Shown: in pieces, positions 25,345 to 33,472 of the stretch
Layout: the number at the start of each line of letters is the position of its first letter
Numbering within the stretch: position 1 is the stretch's first letter
Origin: Alphaproteobacteria bacterium UBA1301
GTDB taxonomy: Bacteria; Pseudomonadota; Alphaproteobacteria; Micropepsales; Micropepsaceae
Direction: 5' to 3'
DNA: 64,000 nt
NCBI GenBank assembly: GCA_002307725.1
Contig: DBUB01000004.1
Coordinates: 62,001-126,000 of the forward strand
The notes under the pieces: model-generated
Told to the model about the DNA's origin: nothing
The model's database searches: none
The model's input: the letters and a program-made list of their open reading frames with translations, nothing else
Made by a program: the position numbers and the translations under genes

Positions 25345-25358
25345 TGAGTAGATTCCGA
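25345..25358 (+). promoter_or_regulatory. FixJ-like box D
   Basis: TGAGTAGATTCCGA matches the core exactly; the following bases (AATAC) diverge from CGCTG. It lies 103 bp upstream of the hybrid kinase start but in the opposite orientation. Confidence 0.5.
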
Positions 25359-25447
25359 AATACCCCCGGTGACTTACGCCGATAGGCGTTGCGCTCAGGA
25401 CGCAAACGCCAAACAATATCTTGTCCGAGAAGATTTGGGGACCGGTC

Positions 25448-25461
25448 TGAGTAGTTTCCGA
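25448..25461 (+). promoter_or_regulatory. FixJ-like box E
   Basis: TGAGTAGTTTCCGA matches the core exactly, followed by CCCTC. No start codon with a ribosome site follows within 100 bp before box F. Confidence 0.5.
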
Positions 25462-25567
25462 CCCTCCACCCGCCAGCGCGCTTTACCCTACGATGGTGTG
25501 AGTCACCGCCGCCGAGCACGCTCGCGTCGATTGCCGATTCCAGTAGCAGGTCTGACAGGGTCCACAT

Positions 25568-25586
25568 TGAGTAGATTCCGACGCTG
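25568..25586 (+). promoter_or_regulatory. FixJ-like box F
   Basis: TGAGTAGATTCCGACGCTG is an exact consensus match. It is 99 bp before the 20-codon Dps-like ORF and about 236 bp before the SYLF-domain gene, both on the plus strand. Confidence 0.6.
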
Positions 25587-25685
25587 CCCCCGATGCTCGC
25601 ACGCATCTATATCTCTGGCCGGAACTGACGCGGCCCGTATCGCGCCGCTAAACGCGCGTCCGCGGCTACGATTGGAGATACGATC

Positions 25686-25748
25686 ATGCATCCCACGCAC
25701 AACACGCTTTCTGAGAATATCCGCGTGCAGTCCATCGCGCCGTCGTGA
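25686..25748 (+). pseudogene. Possible 5' remnant of a dps-like gene (20 codons)
   Basis: An ATG with GGAGATACG upstream opens the reading frame MHPTHNTLSENIRVQSIAPS, then stops. The opening resembles the N-terminus of Dps-family ferritins (M-x-x-T-x-N-x-L-x-E-N-x-R). Nothing downstream continues that protein. It could be a deletion remnant or a chance leader peptide, so confidence is low. Box F is positioned as for the intact genes. Confidence 0.3.
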
Positions 25749-25822
25749 ATTGCGCTCATCAGTAACGGACCAAGCCCCTCGCAGTTGCGATCTCTCCCCC
25801 CAACAGAATCAGGACCACGGAT

Positions 25823-26383
25823 ATGATGAACCTCAAGACCTTTCTCGTGACGACATCGCTGGCCACGGCCGCGCTGATGACGGTCGGCATGACGGCGCCC
25901 GCCTACGCGGCGTCGGAAACCGATCTCAACAGGGACTCCGACCAGGCGCTACAAACGCTCTACAAACTGCATCCGTTTGCGTTGAAGCTGTCGCATAACG
26001 CCAAGGCAATATTGATCTTTCCCAACGTCGTCAAAGCTGGCCTGATCTTCGGCGGCGCTTACGGCGAAGGCGAACTGAAAACTGGCGCGACCATCGACGG
26101 CTACTACAATTCCGTCACCGGCTCGTGGGGCCTGCAGGCGGGCGCCCAGTCGTACTCCTATGTTGTGTTCTTGATGAGCGACAAGGCGGTCCGCTACATC
26201 CACAAGTCGCATGGATGGGAATTCGGCGTCGGACCGACAGTCGTCGTGGTCGATGAGGGCAAAGCCAAAAATCTCTCCAGTTCGACGCTGAAGGACGACG
26301 CCTATGCCTTCATCTTCGGCCAACAAGGGTTGATGGCCGGCATCAGCCTTGAAGGCACGAAAATCTCCAGGATCAAGAACTGA
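25823..26383 (+). CDS. SYLF (Ysc84-like) domain exported protein
   Basis: A 186-aa protein with signal peptide (cleavage likely after APAYA, about residue 28) and a SYLF domain covering the rest. Typical pieces are KAILIFPNVVKAGLIFGGAYGEG, here in two parts (KAILIFPNVVKAG, LIFGGAYGEG), SVTGSWGLQAGAQSYSYVVF and KDDAYAFIFGQQGLM. SYLF domains bind lipids; bacterial exported versions are uncharacterised. The ATG at 25823 or the next codon are equal start choices. Confidence 0.85.
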   Translation: MMNLKTFLVTTSLATAALMTVGMTAPAYAASETDLNRDSDQALQTLYKLHPFALKLSHNAKAILIFPNVVKAGLIFGGAYGEGELKTGATIDGYYNSVTGSWGLQAGAQSYSYVVFLMSDKAVRYIHKSHGWEFGVGPTVVVVDEGKAKNLSSSTLKDDAYAFIFGQQGLMAGISLEGTKISRIKN

Positions 26384-26391
26384 ACAACGGC

Positions 26392-26424
26392 ATGGCCGGT
26401 TTGACAGCAGTCAGGCCGGCCACT
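26392..26424 (+). terminator. Inverted repeat between the SYLF and LpxR-like genes
   Basis: TGGCCGG (26394-26400) can pair with CCGGCCA (26415-26421) around GTTTGACAGCAGTCAGG. There is no T-run, so this is a weak terminator candidate or a 5' leader structure of the next gene. Confidence 0.3.
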
Positions 26425-26443
26425 TCCACAGGGGGCAAGGACC

Positions 26444-27445
26444 ATGAAGACGAAAATATCTGCAGCGATGGCGCTGCTCGCGGCGCTTTGCAGCAGTGGT
26501 GCCAATGCGGCCGATGCGCCGCGACCAGAAAAGGGCACGTTTGGCATACTGGTCGAGAACGATTGGTTCAACCAAGAGGACCACAACTACACCAACGGCA
26601 TCGAGCTCACCTACACAACGGCGCCACAGGACACGCCCGATTGGCTGATCGACGCCGCGCATTGGCTGCCGTTCTTTACCGCAACGGGTAAGGGCGACGT
26701 GCGTACGCGCTACGCCCTCGGCCAGACCATTTTCACGCCGCTGGACACGACCCTGGCCGACCCGTTGCTGACCGATCGCCCCTATGCCGGGTTCCTGTTC
26801 GGCACCTTCGGACTTGCCGGCGACAGCGGTATGCATCTGGATCAATTGCAGTTCACTATCGGCGTCGTCGGACCGATGTCGATCGCCGGAGACACGCAGA
26901 ATTGGTTTCATGGCGCCATCGGCGATGAGAAGGCAAAAGGCTGGCACTATCAGTTGCGCAACGAGCCCGGGCTCATCATCCAGTATGAGCGCAGCATCAA
27001 ACTCATTCCGCCCAAATCCATCCTCGGCCTGATCTTCGACTTCGAACCGCACTACGGCGCGGCCATTGGCAATGTCTATGACTTCGCCAATATTGGCGCG
27101 ATGGCCCGCCTGGGCTTCAATTTACCGGGCGATTATGGCCCAATGCGGATCGATCCCAGCCTGCCGGGCTCGAACTTCTTCGAACCGACCGGAGGATTCA
27201 GTGCCTATATCTTTGCCGGGGTCGACGGCCGCGCGGTTGCACGCAACATCTTCCTCGACGGCAACTCTTTTGAAGACAGCCGTAGCGTGAGCAAGCTGAA
27301 TCTGGTCTACGACTACGATCTCGGGGCTGCGATTACCTTCAATGCGATCCGGCTTTCCTACACCTATGTCATCCGCAGCCGCGAATTCAAATTGCAACCG
27401 GCGATGAGCAAGTTCGGCGCCGTCGCACTTTCGTTCCGGTTCTAG
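26444..27445 (+). CDS. LpxR-like lipid A deacylase (DUF2219)
   Basis: A 333-aa outer-membrane protein: signal peptide MKTKISAAMALLAALCSSGA ending near ANA, then the LpxR opening FGILVENDWFNQEDHNYTNG, whose Asn/Asp residues bind calcium in the family. The C-terminus ends in Phe (VALSFRF), typical of beta-barrel insertion. LpxR removes the 3'-acyloxyacyl group of lipid A. Many alphaproteobacterial homologues are untested, so substrate specificity is inferred. Confidence 0.82.
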   Translation: MKTKISAAMALLAALCSSGANAADAPRPEKGTFGILVENDWFNQEDHNYTNGIELTYTTAPQDTPDWLIDAAHWLPFFTATGKGDVRTRYALGQTIFTPLDTTLADPLLTDRPYAGFLFGTFGLAGDSGMHLDQLQFTIGVVGPMSIAGDTQNWFHGAIGDEKAKGWHYQLRNEPGLIIQYERSIKLIPPKSILGLIFDFEPHYGAAIGNVYDFANIGAMARLGFNLPGDYGPMRIDPSLPGSNFFEPTGGFSAYIFAGVDGRAVARNIFLDGNSFEDSRSVSKLNLVYDYDLGAAITFNAIRLSYTYVIRSREFKLQPAMSKFGAVALSFRF

Positions 27446-27567
27446 CCTCCGGAGACATCGCCGGCCGCTGGCGCCGGTACATTCCGAGCCTGTACCACAA
27501 GGCCCGTGGCGCCTATAGTTATGGGCGGCGGCCTGGTTTGCGCCCCAACCTGCCAAAAGGAGATCCC

Positions 27568-28182
27568 ATGAAACAACTGTTCGCCTGCGCTGCGGCGCTC
27601 GGCTTGTTTCTTTGCATTCCGGCCACGGCACAGAACAACGATCATCACGGCGATAAGCGCGATGCTGCAACGGCGCATGATGACCACAGAACGCCGCCAG
27701 CCAAGGCTCCCCAAAAAGGCCAAGGGCACACGCCATCAGGCGTCACGCAGCCGAAGCCGGTTGTTAGCCATCAGAACATGAACAACGGCCCCGCCGCGGC
27801 ACCGGCCCGCACAAAGAACGCCGGTGCTCATATGAGAGAACCGGCAGCGGCCAACACCTCGACAAAAAGGACGGCGGGACCGGGCAACACCTCGGTTCAG
27901 CGCCCTGACATCGCTTCGTTGCGTCGTAACATGCAAGCGCCGCAGCATTTTCGCAACGGCAACTATCGCGCGCCGCGAGGTTACCAGCAGCGCCATTGGG
28001 GCTACGGCGAACGGCTGCCGCGCGGATACTTCGTCCGCGACTATTGGATTTCCAACTTCCTGATGTTCGGTCTGTTCGCGCCACCACCTGATCTCGTCTG
28101 GGTACGCGTCGGCAACGATGCCCTGCTCATCGACAGATACAGCGGCGATATCGTGCAGGTCCGTTATGGCGTTTTCTATTGA
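27568..28182 (+). CDS. RcnB-family exported protein
   Basis: A 204-aa protein: signal peptide (MKQLFACAAALGLFLCIPAT, AQ), a long low-complexity His/Pro/Lys-rich linker (about 22-130) and a C-terminal RcnB domain (GERLPRGYFVRDYWISN, VWVRVGNDALLIDRYSGDIV). RcnB limits nickel/cobalt loss in E. coli; most paralogues have unknown roles. ATG at 27568 has AAAAGGAGATCCC upstream, which decides the start over the in-frame codon at 27538. Confidence 0.82.
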   Translation: MKQLFACAAALGLFLCIPATAQNNDHHGDKRDAATAHDDHRTPPAKAPQKGQGHTPSGVTQPKPVVSHQNMNNGPAAAPARTKNAGAHMREPAAANTSTKRTAGPGNTSVQRPDIASLRRNMQAPQHFRNGNYRAPRGYQQRHWGYGERLPRGYFVRDYWISNFLMFGLFAPPPDLVWVRVGNDALLIDRYSGDIVQVRYGVFY

Positions 28183-28207
28183 GTTCGCTCAGGCATGAAA
28201 GAGTACA

Positions 28208-28747
28208 ATGGGTGAAATAGCGAGCACCGCTCGTGTTGCCGTCATCGGGCCGGAGTACAATGCCTTTCTGTACGCGGCGATCGGTGCTGACGCGAACGGC
28301 ACGGTGGTCAGCGTGCTGTCAGCAATGGCACGCATGAACCTCGACCCTTGGCAGGAGACCAAGGATTTGGCCGCGTTGTCCGCAAAGGCCGCGACCCGCC
28401 GGCTGGCGTCATTGATCGCAGCAGTCCCCGGCGGGCCGTCGGATCCCAACGAGCCCGCCCTGATTGCCGCGCGTCTCGTCAAACTCCTGCCGAGCCAAAC
28501 GCGCTCCATAGTACCGCCGCTGCCGCCCCGTAAGGAGTTGCTTGACCTCAAGACGCTGGCAACGTCGCGGATGGCCTTATATGCGTTGCTCGCTTTGATC
28601 GCGTTGGTGCTCGCTATCACGTGGGTTCGATCGTACCAGCCGCCCACGGCGGCGCCGCACGCCACCCACGTTTCGCAAGCGGCCCAGCCCACGAGCGGTT
28701 CGGCAAAACAGCGTTTCCGTTTCGGAACGAACGGCGGCAGTGCGTAG
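28208..28747 (+). CDS. Hypothetical protein with one C-terminal membrane span
   Basis: A 179-aa protein: a soluble N-terminal part (1-115) with VIGPEYNAFLYAAIGADANG and DPWQETKDLAALS, one transmembrane helix (about 122-141, ALYALLALIALVLAITWV) and a 38-residue polar tail. The N-terminus lacks a signal, so the long part is probably cytosolic. No family is recognised. The stop codon lies inside FixJ-like box G. Confidence 0.6.
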   Translation: MGEIASTARVAVIGPEYNAFLYAAIGADANGTVVSVLSAMARMNLDPWQETKDLAALSAKAATRRLASLIAAVPGGPSDPNEPALIAARLVKLLPSQTRSIVPPLPPRKELLDLKTLATSRMALYALLALIALVLAITWVRSYQPPTAAPHATHVSQAAQPTSGSAKQRFRFGTNGGSA

Positions 28748-28759
28748 ATTCCGACGCTG
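28740..28759 (+). promoter_or_regulatory. FixJ-like box G, upstream of the PRC-barrel-like gene
   Basis: GTGCGTAGATTCCGACGCTG differs from the consensus by one base in the TGAG part (TGCG) and matches the GTAmGTAG-type core. It is 133 bp before the GTG start of the downstream exported protein. Confidence 0.55.
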
Positions 28760-28892
28760 TCTAGGGACAAGCGGCGAGATCACTATGGCGCGGACGTGAT
28801 TGCCGACCAGAGCGCCGGCACAGCGAGACATTTCAGCATCAAGCGGAAACGTCTCCGCTGTCTCCCGCACCTATTGAAAAGGAAACGCAACC

Positions 28893-29501
28893 GTGAAATC
28901 CGTTAAGACCATCGCCCTTTCGGGCGCCTGCTCAGCTAGCTTCGCACTGTTCCTGATGATGTCCGGTTCCGCCGCAGCTTCGGAGCCAGATTCCACGCCC
29001 GCCGAGAAGGCGCAGACGCAGCAGCTCAATCAAACCGTCTCTGACGTCAATGCTGTTGCCGATGCGCAAAGTGTCGAAAAAAATGCCGTGTATAAGGCGC
29101 AGCAGGACCGCTACCAGGAGCAATTGCGGCTCTATAGGGCGGGCCAGCAGAATTATCAGGAGCGGTCCGCGAGCTATCTGGCGGCGCGAGACCGTTATAT
29201 CGCCGGCCATGCGGCGTATCATCGGGCGGCTTGGCCTGTGAGTTCCAACCAACGCCTCATCGTCGACACCAACGACCTCTTGGGCGCCAATGTTCACACC
29301 GCCAATGGCCATACCGTTGGCCATGTGGTGGAACTTGCGTTGGTATCGGGCAAAGTCAGTGCGCTGCGCGTGACCCTCGACAACGGCAGAGGCGATGTCT
29401 GGATCGAATCTCCGGACCTGCGGTTCAATGCCGACGCGAAAGTGGTTATGACCAACCTGGACCGCCGGGACCTGTATTTGATGTCTCACGAGACTTACTG
29501 A
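28893..29501 (+). CDS. Exported protein with coiled coil and PRC-barrel-like domain
   Basis: A 202-aa protein with signal peptide (cleavage near SAAAS, residue 29), a charged helical region (about 35-110, with the repeated YxxxxRxYxAGxxxY pattern) and a C-terminal PRC-barrel-like domain (about 122-195: DLLGANVHTANGHTVGHVVE, DVWIESPDLRF). The GTG start has AAAAGGAAA upstream. Exported PRC-barrel proteins of this kind are common in alphaproteobacteria with no proven role. Confidence 0.7.
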   Translation: MKSVKTIALSGACSASFALFLMMSGSAAASEPDSTPAEKAQTQQLNQTVSDVNAVADAQSVEKNAVYKAQQDRYQEQLRLYRAGQQNYQERSASYLAARDRYIAGHAAYHRAAWPVSSNQRLIVDTNDLLGANVHTANGHTVGHVVELALVSGKVSALRVTLDNGRGDVWIESPDLRFNADAKVVMTNLDRRDLYLMSHETY

Positions 29502-29709
29502 GCCGATAATCCTGCCGGCAGCGCTCGCAAAACAGCGCGCCGGTCGCCGCGTTCCTATTCTTCCGGCGCCCCCACGGCGGCGGCTGCCGGAAGAATGCGT
29601 CCGCTCTTTTTCGACCGAACCATTCGGCTGCTGGCAAGCGGCGGGATATCGACTTCGCCCGACGCAGCCGCCATACTCTCCGCGGACATGGAGATATCTG
29701 ACTTCCACC

Positions 29710-30597
29710 GTGAGCCCATCCACCTCCTCGCCCCAGACCCCATCGGCGGTTCCCGCGTTCTTCTCGCCCCAGGTGGGAGAGGCACACCGCTTCTTTCTCG
29801 ATCTCACCCCGTCGTCGCGGCAAGCCTTGACGGTGGTTTGCGGCGGACTTGAGCATTGCGCCCCGGATTACGCCATTCGCCGCACGTCGTTTCCCTACCA
29901 TTGCATCGAATATGTCGTACACGGACAAGGCCGCCTAACGTTGGGCAAAAGCAGCTACGCCCTGGCCCCCGGACAGGTCTTCGCCTACGGCCCAGGAATC
30001 GTGCACGACATCCGTACCGAACCGGGCACGCCGCTGGTGAAATATTTCGTGGATTTCGCGGGCCGTGGCGCTGCAGCCTTGCTGAAATCCTGCCGGCTGG
30101 ATGGCGGAGGGACAGCAAGGGTGTTTCCGGCCGATTGCCTGTCGGCACTTTACGACGAGCTGATTCAAAGCGGACTGCACGCCGCCGAGGCCAACAAGCG
30201 CCTGTGTGCCAAGCTGCTCGAATGCCTGGTGCTGAAAATCGCCGGCAATACTGCACCGCTAAAAGAGGCCGAAACGCGGGCCTTCACCACCTATCGCCGC
30301 TGCCGCAGCCATATCGAGCGGCACTTCCTGCGTCTACACGACCTGGAACAGGTGGCGGCCGAATGCGAGACCAACAGCGAATATATCTGCCACCTCTTCC
30401 GCCGCTACGACCACCAGAGCCCCTATCGCTATCTGCTACGCCTGAAGATGAGCCATGCGGCCGCGCAACTTCAGCAAACGGACATGCTGGTCAAACAGGC
30501 CGCAGCGCTGGTGGGGTTCGGCGATGCCTATCATTTCTCGCGCGTTTTCCACAGCGTACTAGGCGTATCGCCCCAGCAATTCCGGAAATTGCGCTGA
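29710..30597 (+). CDS. AraC-family transcriptional regulator
   Basis: A 295-aa regulator with an N-terminal cupin-like sensor (about 45-130: IEYVVHGQGRLTLG, LAPGQVFAYGPGIVHDI) and a C-terminal pair of AraC helix-turn-helix motifs (about 195-295: LEQVAAECETNSEYICHLFR and VKQAAALVGFGDAYHFSRVF, ending GVSPQQFRKLR). Such proteins commonly sense a sugar. It lies directly upstream of the sugar-nucleotide genes, so local control of that cluster is likely. The start is GTG. Confidence 0.88.
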   Translation: MSPSTSSPQTPSAVPAFFSPQVGEAHRFFLDLTPSSRQALTVVCGGLEHCAPDYAIRRTSFPYHCIEYVVHGQGRLTLGKSSYALAPGQVFAYGPGIVHDIRTEPGTPLVKYFVDFAGRGAAALLKSCRLDGGGTARVFPADCLSALYDELIQSGLHAAEANKRLCAKLLECLVLKIAGNTAPLKEAETRAFTTYRRCRSHIERHFLRLHDLEQVAAECETNSEYICHLFRRYDHQSPYRYLLRLKMSHAAAQLQQTDMLVKQAAALVGFGDAYHFSRVFHSVLGVSPQQFRKLR

Positions 30598-30802
30598 CGC
30601 GACCTTCGCAGGTGCAAAAAAATTGAGGCTGGGCGCGCGGCTACAGGAAGTCAGAAATATCCATCCCAAGGTCAACTATCGCCATTCGCGGGCGTCCCGG
30701 TGGGCGCTAGTCTGGCGCCCGTTTACGGCCAAGGCAGGCAAATGCCGGCCCATACCGCTGTGCCGCAAGGCATCGAACCGGTCAGGAAGGATACTATCGC
30801 AA

Positions 30803-31849
30803 ATGAAACGAGTCGTGGAACAGGATCAACCTCTCGCCAAAGGTGACTTGATTGTCATCACGGGCGCGGGCGGGTTCATCGGCGGAAATTTGGCGCTGCA
30901 CTTCAGCAAGCGGGGCTTTACCAACATCCGGGCCGTGGACAAGAAACCGCTTTACGAGTGGTACCTCCATGTTCCCGGCGTACAAAATCTATGCCTGGAC
31001 GTCAGTCACGAGGAAAACTGCAAGCGTGTCTGTGAAGGGGCCGTGGAAGTCTACAATCTGGCTGCCGACATGGGCGGAATGGGCTTCATCGAGCATTTCC
31101 GCATCGAATGCCTGCGCTCCATCCTGATCAACACCAACATGATCGAGTCGGCCTATCGCGCCGGTACCCGGCGTTATTTCTTCTCGAGTTCGGCTTGCGC
31201 CTATAACACCGATCTGCAGCAGGACCCGAACGTCCGCGCGCTGAAGGAATCCGACGCCTATCCGGCGATGGCCGAGCGCGGCTACGGCTGGGAAAAGCTG
31301 ATGAGCGAAATGTTCTGCCAGGAATACTGGGCCGAACGCGGTATGAAGACGTTCATTGCGCGTTTCCACAACGTCTACGGCCCGCACGGCACCTGGGACG
31401 GTGGTCGTGAAAAGGCCCCGGCGGCCTTGTCCCGCAAAGTCATCGAGGCGAAGGATACGGGCGCCAAGGACATCACGCTTTGGGGCGACGGCACCCGAAC
31501 CCGTAGCTTCATGTATATCGACGACTGTGTCGCCGGTATTGACAAGATCGTGCACTGCGACGACCTCATTGCGACGCCGATCAATCTTGGTTCGAGCGAA
31601 TTGGTCTCGATCAACGAACTGCTGACCAAGATTGAAAACGTCGCTGGTTTGAAAGAGCGCCTGCACCGCCATTACGATCTCGACGCGCCGATGGGCGTTG
31701 CCGGGCGTAATTCGGACAATACCTTCATCAAACAGGTGCTGGGCTGGGAGCCATCCACGTCGCTCGATACCGGCCTCGCCGCGACCTACCAGTGGATCGA
31801 GGAACAATATCTCCGGCGCAAGGCCGGCAAGCGCGTAGGCATTGGCTGA
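30803..31849 (+). CDS. GDP-mannose 3,5-epimerase-like SDR enzyme
   Basis: A 348-aa extended SDR epimerase that closely resembles plant GDP-mannose 3,5-epimerase. It has VITGAGGFIGGNLA for NAD binding, NLAADMGGMGFI, the SSACAYN segment, YGWEKL (Tyr-xxx-Lys), RFHNVYGPHGTWDGGREKAPA and GRNSDNTFIK. The plant enzyme makes GDP-L-galactose (and GDP-L-gulose) from GDP-mannose. The ATG at 30803 gives normal length. It overlaps the next gene by one base and starts a tightly packed operon. Confidence 0.85.
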   Translation: MKRVVEQDQPLAKGDLIVITGAGGFIGGNLALHFSKRGFTNIRAVDKKPLYEWYLHVPGVQNLCLDVSHEENCKRVCEGAVEVYNLAADMGGMGFIEHFRIECLRSILINTNMIESAYRAGTRRYFFSSSACAYNTDLQQDPNVRALKESDAYPAMAERGYGWEKLMSEMFCQEYWAERGMKTFIARFHNVYGPHGTWDGGREKAPAALSRKVIEAKDTGAKDITLWGDGTRTRSFMYIDDCVAGIDKIVHCDDLIATPINLGSSELVSINELLTKIENVAGLKERLHRHYDLDAPMGVAGRNSDNTFIKQVLGWEPSTSLDTGLAATYQWIEEQYLRRKAGKRVGIG

Positions 31850-32652
31850 TGACCGGCGGGGGGGATTTGCCGGTCGCCGCATTGCTGGGCTCCATTCCCA
31901 ACCGCCTGCAACTCGCAGGCGGTTGGATTGATCAGCCGTTCGTATCGGCGTTGAACCCCGAGCCGCCCGGCGCGATGGTGGTGGTGCAGATCGAGCCGGA
32001 TTTTCCACCGATGGACCGCGCCGGGATTGCCAGTGGCACGCGCGCCATCGCGGCACGGCTGTGGAACGGCCACCTGCCCCGGCGCCCACATGCCGAGCTG
32101 GTGCGGGAACTTTACGCCGCCGAAAACGAAGGCAAAGCCGAACCGTCGGGTTCGCAAGACATGATCGGGCTGATCTATCCCGGCATCAATCGACTGGACT
32201 ACGATTTCCGCACCGAAGGCGGCGTCTTTCCCAGCCACATCGAGTCGTGCCATTCGCCGGTGGTGGCGCGCTGGCTGGAGAAGGTACTGCACCTCATTCC
32301 CATCGGACCGCGGCCCGAAGGTTACAGCCCCCTGGGGATCAAAAACCTGCAGCCGGAATGGGTCGCGCGCCTCGGCCAAGCTGGACGGGACTGTTACGAC
32401 GCGATCGTGCGGATGGATTTGCAGGCTCTGGGAGCCTCGCTCAATCGCAACATGGCATGCTGGGAAACGCTGCTCCCCCACGTCGTCCGCCATCCACTCA
32501 TTCGCACCGATTTGATGGCATTGCTCGGCGCCTATCAGCAGCAATATGCTGGCGCCATGTTTTCCGGCTGTGGCGGCGGTTATCTGATTGTCGTCTCCGA
32601 AACGCGCGTGCCCGGCGCCTTCAACATCACCGTGCGGGTCGAACCGAAATGA
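31849..32652 (+). CDS. GHMP-type sugar kinase-like protein
   Basis: A 267-aa protein related to GHMP sugar kinases. Motif 1 is visible as PNRLQLAGGWIDQP; GSQDMIGLIYPGINRLDYD matches the substrate region of heptose and fucose kinases; motif 3 is FSGCGGGYLIVV. The ATP-loop motif 2 is diverged (AGIASGTRA instead of GLGSSSA). It overlaps the epimerase gene and the nucleotidyltransferase gene by single-base or four-base junctions. A sugar 1-kinase acting on L-fucose, L-galactose or similar is the best guess. Confidence 0.7.
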   Translation: MTGGGDLPVAALLGSIPNRLQLAGGWIDQPFVSALNPEPPGAMVVVQIEPDFPPMDRAGIASGTRAIAARLWNGHLPRRPHAELVRELYAAENEGKAEPSGSQDMIGLIYPGINRLDYDFRTEGGVFPSHIESCHSPVVARWLEKVLHLIPIGPRPEGYSPLGIKNLQPEWVARLGQAGRDCYDAIVRMDLQALGASLNRNMACWETLLPHVVRHPLIRTDLMALLGAYQQQYAGAMFSGCGGGYLIVVSETRVPGAFNITVRVEPK

Positions 32653-33455
32653 GCGAGGTCGTCGTCAGCGGACCGTTCGATGATATCCGGTCGGTCGAGC
32701 TACGCTTTCTCGAAGAGGCGTCGCGGCTGGGACGGCTGACGGTGCTGTTGTGGCCCGACGATGTGGTGCACAGGATCGCCGGACACGCGCCAAAATTTCC
32801 GCTGGCCGAGCGCCGCTATCTGCTCGACGCCGTTCGTACGGTGGCCCGCGTTGTGGTCGCCAATGGCGCGCTTGGGCCTTGCGAACTGCCTGAGAATTTG
32901 CCGGCCGATGTTTGGGCCGATTATTCGCCGACCGCCTCGAAAGAACGGGCGCTTACCTGCCAAACGCGAAAGATTGCCTATCGCGTCTTCGATGCCTGCG
33001 AACTCGGTGGCTTCCCCCTACCGCCGCAAGCCCCCTTCAGCGGCCGCAAGAAGGTCGTCGTCACCGGCTGCTTCGACTGGTTTCATTCCGGGCACGTGCG
33101 CTTCTTCGAAGAAGTCTCGCACTATGGCGACCTCACCGTCATTCTCGGAAATGACGCGAACATCCGCTTCTTGAAGGGCGAAGGTCATCCTTTGTTGCAT
33201 GAGGACGAACGGCGCTATGTGGTCGGGTCGATCAAATTCGTCACCAACGCCCTGATTGCGAGCGGCAGCGGTTGGCTTGATGCCGATCCGGAAATCCAAC
33301 GGCTGAAGCCCGACATCTATGCCGTCAACGCGGACGGCGACAAAGGCGGCAAGCGCGACTACTGCCGGGCAAACGGCATCGAATATCTTGTCCTGAGCCG
33401 CGACCCCGCGCCCGGCCTGCCGCGACGATCGAGTACCGACTTGCGTGGCTTTTGA
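32649..33455 (+). CDS. Tandem cytidylyltransferase-like nucleotidyltransferase
   Basis: A 268-aa protein with two Rossmann-like nucleotidyltransferase folds. The N-terminal copy (1-125) opens SEVVVSGPFDDIRSVELRFL and has lost the HxGH motif. The C-terminal copy (about 130-268) keeps GCFDWFHSGHVRF (HSGH) and ends near RRSSTDLRGF, where the family usually has an ISST-type motif. The HxGH class transfers CMP or AMP. It probably activates the sugar phosphate made by the adjacent kinase. ATG overlaps the kinase stop. Confidence 0.75.
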   Translation: MSEVVVSGPFDDIRSVELRFLEEASRLGRLTVLLWPDDVVHRIAGHAPKFPLAERRYLLDAVRTVARVVVANGALGPCELPENLPADVWADYSPTASKERALTCQTRKIAYRVFDACELGGFPLPPQAPFSGRKKVVVTGCFDWFHSGHVRFFEEVSHYGDLTVILGNDANIRFLKGEGHPLLHEDERRYVVGSIKFVTNALIASGSGWLDADPEIQRLKPDIYAVNADGDKGGKRDYCRANGIEYLVLSRDPAPGLPRRSSTDLRGF

Positions 33456-33472
33456 AAGGACACCCGGCGCCG

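Larger units (their letters stand above)
25243..25822. other. Long divergent intergenic region with three FixJ-like boxes
   Basis: This 580-bp stretch lies between the hybrid kinase (minus) and the SYLF gene (plus). It holds three plus-oriented copies of the FixJ-like element at 25345, 25448 and 25568, spaced 103 and 120 bp. After the third comes a 20-codon ORF resembling a Dps start. No other coding sequence is convincing. The spacing suggests tandem promoters whose genes were lost, or layered control of the flanking genes. Confidence 0.6.
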
